A program made the translations under genes and the position numbers. Source: CADCWK01 sp965218235 (GTDB lineage: Bacteria > Chloroflexota > Chloroflexia > Thermomicrobiales > UBA6265). Taken from it: 64,000 bases of DNA. The notes under the pieces are model-generated. The model was not told the DNA's origin. It saw only the letters and a program-made list of their open reading frames with translations, and made no database searches. Below, piece by piece: positions 17,686 to 26,469 of this stretch. Location of the stretch: the NCBI GenBank assembly GCA_965218235.1, contig OZ244595.1:186001-250000 (forward strand), given 5' to 3'. Within the stretch, counting starts at the first letter, position 1; each line of letters begins with the position of its first letter.

Positions 17686-19314
17686 ATGGAATTCAGCCTG
17701 TTCGCCCCGCACACCGAGTCCGTCGACCTGCTTGGCTCATGGGAGGACGATGTCGCGACCCCGATGAGACGCGGCCGGGACGGCTGGTGGCGGGCTGCCA
17801 TCGACCTGCCGGACGGCCGCTACACCTACCACTTCCGGCTGCCGTCGCGGTCGTCGTTCATGGCGGGCAAGGTCGTCGAGATCGCGGACCCACGGGCCCG
17901 GCTGGTCGACGACTGGCGCGGCGACGCCTCGGTGATCGTGATCGGCGGCGGCGCGGACATCACGACCGACCCGGCCTATGTCTGGGAGCACGACGACCAG
18001 GCCTTGCCGTCCAACGACCAGTTGGTCATCTACGAGCTCCACGTCGGCGAGTTCGGCGCCGCCGACGGCAAACAGGGCACCTTCCTGTCCGTGATCGACC
18101 GGCTGGAATACGTTCAGAGCATCGGGGTCAATGCTGTCGAGTTGATGCCGGTCATGGCCTTCCCCGGCAGCACGTCCTGGGGCTACAACGTCCGCTACCC
18201 CTTCTCGGTCGAGAGCGCCTACGGCACGCCCGAGGACTTCAAGCGCCTGGTCGACGCCTGCCACGGTCTCGGCATCCGGGTGCTCCTCGACGTGGTTCTC
18301 AACCACAGCGAGTCCGAGGCGCCGCTGACCCGGATCGACTTCGAGTACTGGTACCGGCCTGACCGCAAGGGCGTTCCGTCCTTCGGCCCACCGTTCGACT
18401 ACGAGCGCTACGACGAATCGGTCGATGTGCGGCCGGCCTTCGCCTTCGCGCTGGAGACGGTGGAGTTCTGGATCAGGGAGTATCACGTCGACGGCTACCG
18501 GCTCGACGCGACCGCGCCAATCGACAACTTCGACATCGTCCGGGCCGTCCGCGATCACGCCCGGTCGGTCTCCGGGGGCAAGCCAATCTACATCGTCGCG
18601 GAGGAACTCCCGGAGAAGCCGTCGATCGCAGGGGCGGACGGCCCGGCCGACGGCGCCTGGCACCAGCGGTTCCAGCGAGCGGTCCTCGGCTGGATGACCG
18701 GTGGCGCCGGCGTGACGGTGGCCGAAGTGGCGGCAGTCCTTCAGCCAGCCAACAGCGGCTACAGCGCTCCCGAGCTGGTCGTCAACTACATCGAGTCGCA
18801 CGACGAGCAACCGCTGCCGCGGCAACTTCAGTGGAAGCAGATCACGGGGGACGCCGCCTTCCGGCGCCACAAGCTCGCCTCGACACTGCTGTTCACGGCG
18901 GTCGGGATCCCGATGCTCTACCAGGGGCAGGAGTTCGGCAGCTCCCGTGAGCGCGACATGGAGATCCGACCGCTCCAGTGGGACCTGCTCGACGATGACT
19001 ACGGCCTCTATCTCAAGGAACATGTCCGGTTCCTGGCTGGCCTCCGGCGCGGCTCGGCGGCGCTGACCAGCCGCGACTTCGAGCTGATCCACCAGGATGA
19101 GGCCGGCCAGACCATCGTCTACCGCCGCGGCCGGGGCGCCGGCGAGATCCTCGTCGCCGTCAACCTGCGCGACAACGCCCGCGGCCTGACGCTGCCCTTC
19201 CCCGACGGCGCCTGGCGGAAGCTGCACGGCGAGACGGACTGGGACACCAGCGGCGGCAGGCTAAAGGACCGATTCGCCGCCAGCGAGGCGAAACTGTTCG
19301 CCCGGCGCGGCTGA
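17686..19314 (+). CDS. GH13 alpha-amylase-family enzyme with N-terminal CBM48-like domain
   Basis: This 542-residue protein begins with a short immunoglobulin-like domain (FSLFAPHTESVDLLGSWEDD, ending near YTYHFRL), as in branching enzymes and maltooligosyltrehalose trehalohydrolase. A TIM barrel follows. The GH13 triad is visible: D274 (VDGYRLDATAP), E306 (IVAEELPEKP) and D373 (ESHDEQPLP). YELHVGEF and NAVELMPVMAFPGSTSWGYN match the trehalohydrolase/branching-enzyme branch. The start at 17686 is at the family N-terminus. It most likely acts on glycogen or malto-oligosaccharides in the cytoplasm (no signal peptide). The third motif has Ser where Asn is usual. The exact activity is unresolved. 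Confidence 0.82.
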   Translation: MEFSLFAPHTESVDLLGSWEDDVATPMRRGRDGWWRAAIDLPDGRYTYHFRLPSRSSFMAGKVVEIADPRARLVDDWRGDASVIVIGGGADITTDPAYVWEHDDQALPSNDQLVIYELHVGEFGAADGKQGTFLSVIDRLEYVQSIGVNAVELMPVMAFPGSTSWGYNVRYPFSVESAYGTPEDFKRLVDACHGLGIRVLLDVVLNHSESEAPLTRIDFEYWYRPDRKGVPSFGPPFDYERYDESVDVRPAFAFALETVEFWIREYHVDGYRLDATAPIDNFDIVRAVRDHARSVSGGKPIYIVAEELPEKPSIAGADGPADGAWHQRFQRAVLGWMTGGAGVTVAEVAAVLQPANSGYSAPELVVNYIESHDEQPLPRQLQWKQITGDAAFRRHKLASTLLFTAVGIPMLYQGQEFGSSRERDMEIRPLQWDLLDDDYGLYLKEHVRFLAGLRRGSAALTSRDFELIHQDEAGQTIVYRRGRGAGEILVAVNLRDNARGLTLPFPDGAWRKLHGETDWDTSGGRLKDRFAASEAKLFARRG

Positions 19315-19451
19315 TCCTTCGCCCAGGAACAGGCGGCACCGATCGTCACGGACCAGCGCGACGGCGGTCTGGCACAGGATATGAACCAGTCGGACGAGAC
19401 CGGATGGTCTGGCGTTGAGACCGATCGAACTTCACAGGAGCGGACACCCGC

Positions 19452-20288
19452 ATGACAGCGACCCAGATTCCCGACATCACCCTGAACAACGGCGTCACGA
19501 TCCCCCAGCTCGGCTACGGGATCTGGCAGGTCGAGCGCGACGCGACCCAGCGCCTCGTTGAACACGCCCTCGAGGTCGGCTATCGCCACATCGACGGCGC
19601 CGCCGCCTACGGCAACGAGCGTGAGCTCGGCCAGGCGATCGCCGCGACCAGCATTGCGCGCGACGAGCAGTTCATCACGACCAAGCTCTGGAACACCGAC
19701 CAGGGCTACGACTCGACCCTGAAAGCGTTCGAGACGTCGATGGGCAAGCTCGGCCTGACCTACCTCGACCTCTACCTGATCCACTGGCCGATGCCGACCG
19801 AGGGACGTTACGCCGAGACGTGGCGGGCCTTCGAGCAGATCCTCGGCGACGGCCGCGTCCGGGCGATCGGCGTCTCCAACTTCCGGATCGAGGACCTCCA
19901 GCACCTGCTCGACGAGTTCGACGTCGTCCCCACCGTCAACCAGATCGAGCTCCACCCCCGCCTCCAGCAGGCGGAGCTGCGCCAGTACCACGCCAACCAC
20001 GGCATCGCGACCGAGGCCTGGAGCCCGCTCGGCCACGGCGGCCTGCTCAGCGACCCGACGATCCTGGCGATCGCCGACGCCCACGGCGTCTCTCCGGCCC
20101 AGGTCCTGATCCGCTGGCACCTCGATCTCGGCAACATCCTGTTCCCGAAGGCGTCGTCGGTGGAGCGGATCAGCCAGAACGTCGACGTCTTCGACTTCTC
20201 GCTGACACCTGACGAGGTCGCCCGGATCAACGGGCTCGAGACCGGCGAGCGCACCGGCCCCGACCCAGCGACCTTCACCGGTCTCTAG
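19452..20288 (+). CDS. Aldo/keto reductase (2,5-diketo-gluconate reductase-like, AKR5 group)
   Basis: This 278-residue protein carries the complete tetrad D48, Y53, K78 and H111 (GYRHIDGAAAYGNE, ITTKLWN, LYLIHWPMP). It also has GRVRAIGVSNF and FPKASSVERISQNVDVFDF, typical of the compact AKR5-type NADPH-dependent reductases. CAGGAG precedes the ATG. It should reduce aldehydes, ketones or keto-sugars. It follows the GH13 gene by 137 bases and may be read from its own promoter. It belongs to a different subgroup from the reductase at 13833-14837. A strong bidirectional hairpin follows. Confidence 0.9.
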   Translation: MTATQIPDITLNNGVTIPQLGYGIWQVERDATQRLVEHALEVGYRHIDGAAAYGNERELGQAIAATSIARDEQFITTKLWNTDQGYDSTLKAFETSMGKLGLTYLDLYLIHWPMPTEGRYAETWRAFEQILGDGRVRAIGVSNFRIEDLQHLLDEFDVVPTVNQIELHPRLQQAELRQYHANHGIATEAWSPLGHGGLLSDPTILAIADAHGVSPAQVLIRWHLDLGNILFPKASSVERISQNVDVFDFSLTPDEVARINGLETGERTGPDPATFTGL

Positions 20289-20345
20289 CCATCAGCCGGC
20301 GCAGATCGTCCGCTGACGATGGCGGCGTCATTCGCCCGTGCCCGT

Positions 20346-20389
20346 CTGAGCGAGACCCGGATGCTTCCTCGTGGCCGGGTCTCGCTCAG
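20346..20389. terminator. Bidirectional hairpin terminator
   Basis: A perfect 15-base stem, CTGAGCGAGACCCGG (20346-20360) with its complement at 20375-20389, has a 14-base loop. It lies between the convergent aldo/keto reductase and acetyltransferase genes and overlaps the stop codon of the latter. Confidence 0.65.
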
Positions 20390-20967
20390 GCTGGAGGCCA
20401 GTCACCGGCGACGGCCTCCATGTAGACGAGATCGACGAGGTCCTGCCCGACCGCGCTACAGGCCCGGCGCCGTCCGAACTCCCGGAAGCCAGCTCGGCGA
20501 TACGCGCCCTGACCGGCCAGGTTGTCGGCGTAGACGGTCAGCATCACGTTGCTGAGGCCGTAGATGTCGAAGGCGTAGGTCAGGAGCAGTCGCGTCGCCT
20601 CGGTGCCGTACCCCCGGCCGCGGGCGTCGGCCTCGCCGATCAGGATGCCGAATGTCGCCCGGCGGTGGCGCGGCTCGACCTCGAACAGGTAGACCAGCCC
20701 GACCGGCCGGAGCGTGGTGCCTTCGTGGATGGTGAACCAGATCGCGTCGATCGCCGCTGACCGCGCCTCGAACGTCGCCGCGACCTGATCCAGCGACACC
20801 GGCCATGACAGGCCGAGTGTGCGACTGGTCTCGCGGTCATTGGCCCAGCGGTGGTAGTCCGTCAGGTGGGCGCGGTCGAGCGGGCCCAGCCCGACGAGTT
20901 GGCCGGCCAGCGTGATGACCGGGGCGAATCTACCTGCCAGGGCCTTCGAATCAGCACGCTCGTTCAC
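20386..20967 (-). CDS. GNAT-family N-acetyltransferase (RimJ/RimL-like)
   Basis: This protein of about 193 residues has the GNAT acetyl-CoA site GRGYGTEATRLLLTYAFDIYGLSNVMLTVYADN, followed by GAYRRAGFREFGRRR, the RimJ/RimL-type layout. It should acetylate a protein N-terminus or small amine. The GTG at 20967 is chosen because GAGGGAG lies ten bases upstream; an ATG at 21021 in the same frame has no ribosome site and would add 18 Arg/Ser-rich residues. It follows the Nramp gene on the same strand with a short gap and may be co-transcribed. Confidence 0.78.
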   Translation of the reverse strand: MNERADSKALAGRFAPVITLAGQLVGLGPLDRAHLTDYHRWANDRETSRTLGLSWPVSLDQVAATFEARSAAIDAIWFTIHEGTTLRPVGLVYLFEVEPRHRRATFGILIGEADARGRGYGTEATRLLLTYAFDIYGLSNVMLTVYADNLAGQGAYRRAGFREFGRRRACSAVGQDLVDLVYMEAVAGDWPPA

Positions 20968-21038
20968 GCCGCGCGAACTCCCTCGGCTTCGACTGATCGC
21001 CCCCGTCCTGAACCGCGGCATTATCCCACGCCCGGACG

Positions 21039-22433
21039 CTACCCGAAGAAGGTCTGCCAGAGCAGCACGATGTTGAGCGTGATGATCACGGAGGCCACCG
21101 CCGTCGCGACGATGGTCGTCGCCCGCCGGTTCGTCAACGCGCCCATCAGGCGACGGTTGGTCGTGAAGATGATCAGGGGGACCAGGGCGAACGGGATGCC
21201 GAAGGACAGGATGACCTGGCTGATCACCAGCGTCTGGACCGGGTCGACGCCGATGTAGATGATGATGAGCGCCGGGAGCATCGTGATCAGCCGCCGGGCC
21301 CAGAGCGGGATCTGCCAGCCGAGGAAGCCGCGCATGATGACCTGACCGGCCATCGTCCCGACCGTTGACGAGGACAGGCCAGAAGCGATCAGGGCGACGG
21401 CGAAGAAGCCGCTGGCCGCCCCGCCGAGAAGCGGCGTCAGCGTCCGGTAGGCCTCGGTGATGACGTCCTCGCCGAGAACCGTACTTCCGCCGCCACCGGC
21501 CCAGAACGCGGCCGCGGCCGTCAGCAGCATCGCGGCGTTGATCAGGCCGGCCAGCGTCATCGCGACGCCGATGTCGATCAGCTCGAAGCGGAAGATCCGC
21601 TTGCGGTCCTGGTCGTTCCGGGCCGTGACGCGGTGCTGGGTGAGGGCCGAGTGCAGGTAGATCACATGCGGCATGACCGTCGCGCCGAGCATCCCGGTCG
21701 CGAGGACGACGCTGTCGGTACCGGCGAAGCGCGGGTTGACCAGCGCCGCGCCAGTCGCGCCGAGGTCGGGGCGGCCGAGGACGAGCTGGACGAGGTAGGA
21801 GATCCCGATTACGCCGATGAAGCCGGTGATGACCGCCTCCAGCGGCCGCACCCCCCGCCGCTGCAGGAGCAGGATCGCGAAGGTGATCCCGCCGGTCAGC
21901 AGTCCGGCCTCGAACAGCGGGATACTGAACAGCAGGTAGAGCCCGAGGGCGGCGCCGAGGAACTCGGCCAGGTCGGTCGCCATCGCGACGACCTCGGCGA
22001 TCGCCCAGAGGGCGATCGAGACCGGCCGCGGGAAGCGCTCCCGGATCACCTCCGGCAGGTTCCGGCCGGAGGCGATCCCGAGCTTGGCCGACATCGCCTG
22101 GATCAGCATCGCCATCAGGTTGGAGGCGACGATCACCCAGATCAGCAGATAGCCGTACTCGGCGCCGGCGGTGATGTTGGTCGCGAAGTTGCCAGGGTCC
22201 ATGTAGGCGATCGCGGCGACGAAGGCGGGACCCATGAAGGGGAGCACCCGGAGGATGCCCGTCCGCCCGCTCCGGCCCGAGAGCACGTCCGCGCCCGCCG
22301 TCGCCGTGGTGTCGCCGTGGCTGCCCCGGATGGTCTCCCCGGCGTACTGTCGCTCCCGCGTGGACGGCGTGGTTGCGGTCACCGTCGTGTCGGCCTCGGC
22401 TGAAGAGCTGGGCTGGTTGCGCTGATCGATCAC
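21039..22433 (-). CDS. Nramp-family divalent metal transporter (MntH-like)
   Basis: This 464-residue membrane protein has the Nramp metal site DPGNFATNITAGAEYGYLL in the first core helix (residues 79-82) and MPHVIYLHSALTQ in the sixth, which supplies the metal-binding Met. Around eleven membrane spans follow. It should import Mn(II) or Fe(II) with protons across the cytoplasmic membrane. The canonical MPHN Asn is Val here. GTG at 22433 is chosen because GAGGA lies eight bases upstream; a frame-open GTG at 22526 has none. An unusual Ser/Thr-rich cytoplasmic head of about 60 residues comes before the first span. No MntR-like regulator is near. Confidence 0.88.
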   Translation of the reverse strand: MIDQRNQPSSSAEADTTVTATTPSTRERQYAGETIRGSHGDTTATAGADVLSGRSGRTGILRVLPFMGPAFVAAIAYMDPGNFATNITAGAEYGYLLIWVIVASNLMAMLIQAMSAKLGIASGRNLPEVIRERFPRPVSIALWAIAEVVAMATDLAEFLGAALGLYLLFSIPLFEAGLLTGGITFAILLLQRRGVRPLEAVITGFIGVIGISYLVQLVLGRPDLGATGAALVNPRFAGTDSVVLATGMLGATVMPHVIYLHSALTQHRVTARNDQDRKRIFRFELIDIGVAMTLAGLINAAMLLTAAAAFWAGGGGSTVLGEDVITEAYRTLTPLLGGAASGFFAVALIASGLSSSTVGTMAGQVIMRGFLGWQIPLWARRLITMLPALIIIYIGVDPVQTLVISQVILSFGIPFALVPLIIFTTNRRLMGALTNRRATTIVATAVASVIITLNIVLLWQTFFG

Positions 22434-22633
22434 ATCGCTCGTCCTCGGAACACGTCTGGTGGAAGAGTCGTCGCCTCGTCCCGGACCCGACGCCGTCGGA
22501 CAGCTTTGGCTGGCAGGAGAACGCACGGTTTAGACAAGACTAACACGCATCTTGCCGGTACTGTGCGCCGGACGTTTCTTCTCCCGACAGGATGACGGGC
22601 GACTCGAGTGACCAGCCGGTTACCGGCCGGCGC

Positions 22634-23647
22634 TCAACCGGCGAGCGGCGTCGCGACCACTGCCGGGGTCGCCGCACTGTCGGGCGTTCCGGCCGCGTTC
22701 GGCACGGCGGGCGTTGCCGCCGCCCCGTCGACATCGGCTCCGGGCATCCCACTGGCGGTGCCCATGTCGAGCGTCTGGCCAACCGTGACCGATTCAACCG
22801 GCGCGACGATGGCTGGGACCTGGCTGTACATGTCCCAGGTCGTGCGGCCGGAATAGTCGCCGGCGGTGAATTCGAGGGAGCACGGCAGCCCGGAGGAGTC
22901 GATGCTGACCATTCGGGTCATCGGGTCGCCGGTGTCGCTGGTGTCCACCCAGCGGTAGGCGGCGCACGACCGGCCACCGACGTCGATCGTCCCGGCGGCC
23001 GTCAGTTCCCGCTCGCGGGTATCGGGCTGGAGATCGGCGAGCGGCGCGCGGTAGGCAGCCGCGTCGCCGCCGGAGAAGGCCGACAGGAACCCGCCGATGG
23101 TGCTGTCCGGCGAGATGAACGCCGGGTCGAGGTTGACCCAGGTCGTCGCATCGAGGTCCGGCCGGATCGCGATCTGCGTGAAGCGGCCCCGCGCGTAGAC
23201 CCGGCCCCCGATGGCCGAGAACTCGGAGATCGCGCCGCCGCTGGACTCGAGGTAGTGGCGCTGGTCCGGCAGGACGATCTCATCGACGACGGCTTCCCAC
23301 GTAGCGTTCGGATCGGCCGGCGGCGCGGCGGCGTCCGGGGTGGTTGGCAGCGGGACGAGCGCCAGATCGCCACTCCCCTGCACCGTCGTCGCCCGGTAGC
23401 TCCGGACCGACGACCACGAGGCGTTGATCCGGTCGGCCAGCTCGCCGACGAGCCGAGGCGCGACTGTCCCGCCGGCCGTCCCTTGAACGGCGAGAGCGGT
23501 GGTGGTCGGCGCCGCCTCGTCGTTACCGCCGCCGATCGAGCAACCAGAGAGGACCAGCCCAAGAACGAGCAGGACGGGAACCAGCCAGGGCATCGACCGG
23601 TGGCCGAAAAGGATCAGCCGGGGCGATCCGGGCCGAATGTCCTCCAT
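22634..23647 (-). CDS. LppX/LprAFG-like lipoprotein
   Basis: This 337-residue exported lipoprotein has a hydrophobic leader (MPWLVPVLLVLGLVLSGC) whose lipobox LSGC puts the lipid-modified Cys at about residue 36. A Thr-rich linker and a domain resembling LppX/LprG (SWSSVRSYRATTVQGSGDL; later RSCAAYRWVDTSDTGDPMTRMVSID) follow, and the tail is Ala/Thr/Pro-rich. Such proteins carry lipids or glycolipids at the cell surface in mycobacteria; the role here is inferred. The start is uncertain: ATG at 23647 has a GAGAGA site upstream, and ATGs at 23665 and 23593 are also possible. Confidence 0.65.
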   Translation of the reverse strand: MEDIRPGSPRLILFGHRSMPWLVPVLLVLGLVLSGCSIGGGNDEAAPTTTALAVQGTAGGTVAPRLVGELADRINASWSSVRSYRATTVQGSGDLALVPLPTTPDAAAPPADPNATWEAVVDEIVLPDQRHYLESSGGAISEFSAIGGRVYARGRFTQIAIRPDLDATTWVNLDPAFISPDSTIGGFLSAFSGGDAAAYRAPLADLQPDTRERELTAAGTIDVGGRSCAAYRWVDTSDTGDPMTRMVSIDSSGLPCSLEFTAGDYSGRTTWDMYSQVPAIVAPVESVTVGQTLDMGTASGMPGADVDGAAATPAVPNAAGTPDSAATPAVVATPLAG

Positions 23648-24829
23648 CAGGGCACTGTCTCTCATGGTTGAGTTGGCGAACGTGGGCGGTTCGGGACGAC
23701 CGGACGGAATGGCCATGACGGTCGGCCCAACGACCGCCGGGAAGGGTAGCAGCGATGCGTCCACCAATCGGGCAACGATGCCGCGGTCCGGTCCGGCCCG
23801 GTCCGGCCCGAAAACGAAAGCGGGAGACAGATGGTCGGCGCGCCCCCCTCAGAACGGCAGCCATCTGTCTCCACACATGCTCTAACGCGCCCGTCGCCAG
23901 TTGGTTTCGCTGATCGGCACAATCCAGTCCCCGGACCCCGCGCCAGACGATCGGTCCCGCGGCGAGTCCCGACCGATCCGCCAGGGAGACGAGGGTCACC
24001 TTCACCTCGATTTCCCCGGAGCCCCGCCGGTCAGTGAGCTCATTGGTCATCGTGACGCTTTCTGGTCAGAGATTCGGCCAGGCGCCGGCGCCAGGCAGAG
24101 AGTATGCCGATCGAGCCATCGGGGAATCGGGACGGCGACAGGTATGTACTGAAAAACGAAGCGGGCCCGGTTATGGTGGAGGGGGGTTCCACCATAACCG
24201 GGCCCTTCTGGACTCGTGACCGGCGACTGTGGCTGGCAATCGCCGGTCGGAGATGTATCGCGCTGGCTGGCCGCGACGCATTCGTCGTCCGTACTTCATG
24301 GATGCTCTGACTGGACCACGGACGTGGCGTTCGTCAGACGTTTCGGCCAGATGACCCCGTCGCCCGAAAGCTCCGATCCATCCGACTGCCGCCAGGCGGC
24401 GACCCATGTCGCCGGCTGAAGGTCCGAGGCTGACGGCCGGGCTGAGAGGAGGGATCCAGCACCGTTGTCCGCACTCGTGTCCAAATAATACTGACTCACA
24501 GTCACCAGAACCGGTGCGAACGGATACCTTTTCCGGCCCGTTCGCGCCGGGATGAAGCGAATCTTGCCTGAGGACACGAGCGGTGGTGCGTTCCAGTCAA
24601 AGCCCGACGAATTCGCGGAGCACGATCGTGTCGATCCCACCGCTTCGATTGCCGGTCGTCCGACCATTCGGCAACGGTCGGACGACCGGCCGGGTGGCGG
24701 CCATCCGTCATCCCGTTCGCCGGATAGGGCACAATGATCGGGACATCCAGCGACCCGGCCGTCAGACCGGCCGGATGGTCCCGCCCGGCCGCTTCGCCGG
24801 GCCGGTGACCGCGAACACAGAGGTTTGGC
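23648..24829. other. 1.2-kb gene-free region with inverted repeats
   Basis: No convincing gene was found. Repeated CGGTCCGG-type motifs lie near 23790. An inverted repeat GGAGACAGATGG (23823-23834) with its complement (23871-23882) has a 36-base loop. An exceptionally strong hairpin lies at 24163-24205 (listed separately). The stretch from about 24440 to 24620 is less GC-rich. The right end holds the response-regulator promoter. It may contain a small RNA or decayed genes. Confidence 0.45.
24163..24205 (-). terminator. Strong orphan hairpin, terminator-like on the minus strand
   Basis: A perfect 18-base stem (24163-24180 with 24188-24205; arm begins GGGCCCGGTTATGG) has a 7-base loop. Read on the minus strand it is followed by GCTTCGTTTTTC, so it ends in a T-run and looks like an intrinsic terminator for leftward transcription. 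No minus-strand gene lies upstream of it between here and 24830, so the transcript it would end is unknown. Confidence 0.5.
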
Positions 24830-25465
24830 ATGGTCTCAGTACTGCTTGTCGACGACCATCCGGTCGTCATCGAAGGGCTCCGCAAGCTCCTCGCGACGAC
24901 CGAGGACATCAAGGTCACCGGTGAGGCCCACGACGCCGCCGGCGCGATCGAGCAGGCCCGGGCACTGCGGCCTGACGTGATCCTGCTCGACCTGCGGATG
25001 CCCGGCGCCAGCGGCGTGCAGGCGATCCGTCGCCTCCGCGAACAGGAGTGGCCCGGCGCCGTCCTGATCCTGACGTCCTACGGCGACCAGGCCTACGTCC
25101 GACAGGCGATCGAGGCCGGCGCCGACGGCTACCTCCTCAAGAACGCCCCGACCGAGGACCTGATCGCCGCGATCCGGGCCGTCGCCCGCGGCCGACGCCA
25201 GCTCAGCCCGGAGCTGCTGGACGGCATCCTCGCCCAGTTCAGCGGCCTGGCCCGGGAGGCCACCCGGCGGGATGCCGACCTGAGCGACGACGACCGCGAG
25301 ATCCTCCGACAGGCCAGCCAGGGCTCGACCAACCGCGAGATCGGCGTCGCGACCGGCCGCAGCGAGATCGCGGTCAAGAAGCGCCTCCAGGTCATCTTCC
25401 AGAAGCTGGGCGCCGTCGACCGGGCCCACGCCGTCGCCGAGTCGATCCGGCGTGGGCTGATCTAG
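24830..25465 (+). CDS. NarL/FixJ-family two-component response regulator
   Basis: This 211-residue regulator has a receiver domain with the acidic pair D8/D9, the phosphorylation site D54 (ILLDLRMPG) and a late Lys in GYLLKNAP. A LuxR-type helix-turn-helix (about residues 145-205; REILRQASQGSTNREIGVATGRSEIAVKKRLQVIFQKLGAVDRAHAV) follows. The DNA domain is slightly divergent, since the usual LSxRExEVL start reads LSDDDREILR. No kinase is adjacent. The HisKA_3-type sensor at 32301-34343 is the right class of partner but is 7 kb away. GAGG precedes the ATG. Confidence 0.9.
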   Translation: MVSVLLVDDHPVVIEGLRKLLATTEDIKVTGEAHDAAGAIEQARALRPDVILLDLRMPGASGVQAIRRLREQEWPGAVLILTSYGDQAYVRQAIEAGADGYLLKNAPTEDLIAAIRAVARGRRQLSPELLDGILAQFSGLAREATRRDADLSDDDREILRQASQGSTNREIGVATGRSEIAVKKRLQVIFQKLGAVDRAHAVAESIRRGLI

Positions 25466-26061
25466 CTCCGCATTCAGAGCGACGAGCGCATCGTCCGGCT
25501 GGTGATCCCGCTGCTGGGCTACCGCTTCGGCATCGCCCCGGCGATCTCGCTCTCGGTCGGCTGGTGCACCTATGGCCCGCGGCCGACCGTCGCCGCCTAC
25601 CAGGACAGCGAGCGCTCCGGGCCGCCTGATTCCTCGAGTTCCTGCTCGTCCTCGCCCCCGGCTGGCTGATCTGGCAGCCCGTCCGGTCGCCCCGACGCCG
25701 GCATTGCTGCCGCAATACGTTGCCCTGTTCATCGTCGGCCTGGTCACCTAGCAACCGCACGCCACAGGCGCTCGCCTTCTCGCTCTGGGAGGCGATCTTC
25801 TCCGTCGTCATCGTCTCCGCCCTGGCGCCGCTGACGTTCTTCCGGAGCCGGTGCGACTGGCAGGGGCTGCGGCTGCGGTGGCTATCACACGAGAACTACT
25901 GGGTCTCCATCATCCACACCCAATTCATCGTCTCGATCAGACTCGTCCTGATGCCCCTCGACCTCTCGACGCTGACGAAATTCGTGCGGTCGGCCGGGGT
26001 GGTCATCCCGTTCTGCTACGTCGTCCCGTGGTCTCTGCGCCGGATCCCGATCGTCGCCTAG
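25466..26061 (+). pseudogene. Decayed acyltransferase-3 (OafA-like) gene
   Basis: Pieces of an integral-membrane acyltransferase (acyltransferase_3 family) lie in order but in different frames, and the N-terminal third is missing. First comes ERIVRLVIPLLGYRFGIAP just after the regulator stop. Next is FLEFLLVLAPGWLIWQP (near 25630). Then PQYVALFIVGLVT ends in an in-frame TAG near 25750. Last is a C-terminal piece from 25720 (ALAFSLWEAIFSVVIV, YWVSIIHTQFIVSIRL, LTKFVRSAGVVIPFCYVV, LRRIP) resembling the family end AVYxIHxPVxVxxAL. Several frameshifts and the stop rule out a working enzyme. Confidence 0.65.
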
Positions 26062-26228
26062 GTTCTTTAGCGCCCCGGCATCCGTCGGCGAAACACGACC
26101 TGTCGCGACGGGGTGGCGGAAACTGGCCGAATAAGGGTAGAATCGCTCGTTGCGATGAGCCAGTAAGCCGCACCAGTAGGTCCGGTCTGCTCCGCCAACC
26201 GTCCAGCACGACGAATTGTGAGGCAACC

Positions 26229-26396
26229 ATGGCAAAGGCCAAGAAGGGCGACCGGATCGTCGTCAAGCTGCGCTCCACCGAGAGCTCGCACTTCTACACG
26301 ACCGAGAAGAACAAGCGCAGCGACCCGGCCCGTCTTGAGATAATGAAGTACGACCCGACGCTCCGGCGGCACGTCCTCTTCCGCGAGACACGGTGA
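26229..26396 (+). CDS. rpmG: 50S ribosomal protein L33 (cysteine-free form)
   Basis: This 55-residue protein matches L33: a lysine-rich start, IVVKLRSTESSHFYTTEKNK, then LEIMKYDPTLRRHVLFRETR. It has no cysteine, so it is the zinc-independent type. GTGAGG precedes the ATG. A possible -10 (TAGAAT at 26138-26143) lies upstream, but no clear -35. It precedes rpsR by 73 bases, forming a small ribosomal-protein operon. In some bacteria cysteine-free L33/S18 pairs are zinc-starvation paralogues; no Zur-like site was seen here. Confidence 0.95.
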   Translation: MAKAKKGDRIVVKLRSTESSHFYTTEKNKRSDPARLEIMKYDPTLRRHVLFRETR

Positions 26397-26469
26397 TACC
26401 GGCGCGCCGTGGCGTGCCGCCTCGCGTAGGATGAGGGTTGAACCAACCAACTAAGGAGTAGACAGATCG

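Noticed and set aside
24430..24500. Possible thiamine (TPP) riboswitch because of a GGGCTGAGAGG stretch
   Set aside because: The second conserved half of the TPP element could not be found and no thiamine gene follows.
26062..26228. Zur operator upstream of the cysteine-free L33 and S18 genes
   Set aside because: No AT-rich dyad resembling a Zur box was seen in this interval, so zinc control is not claimed.
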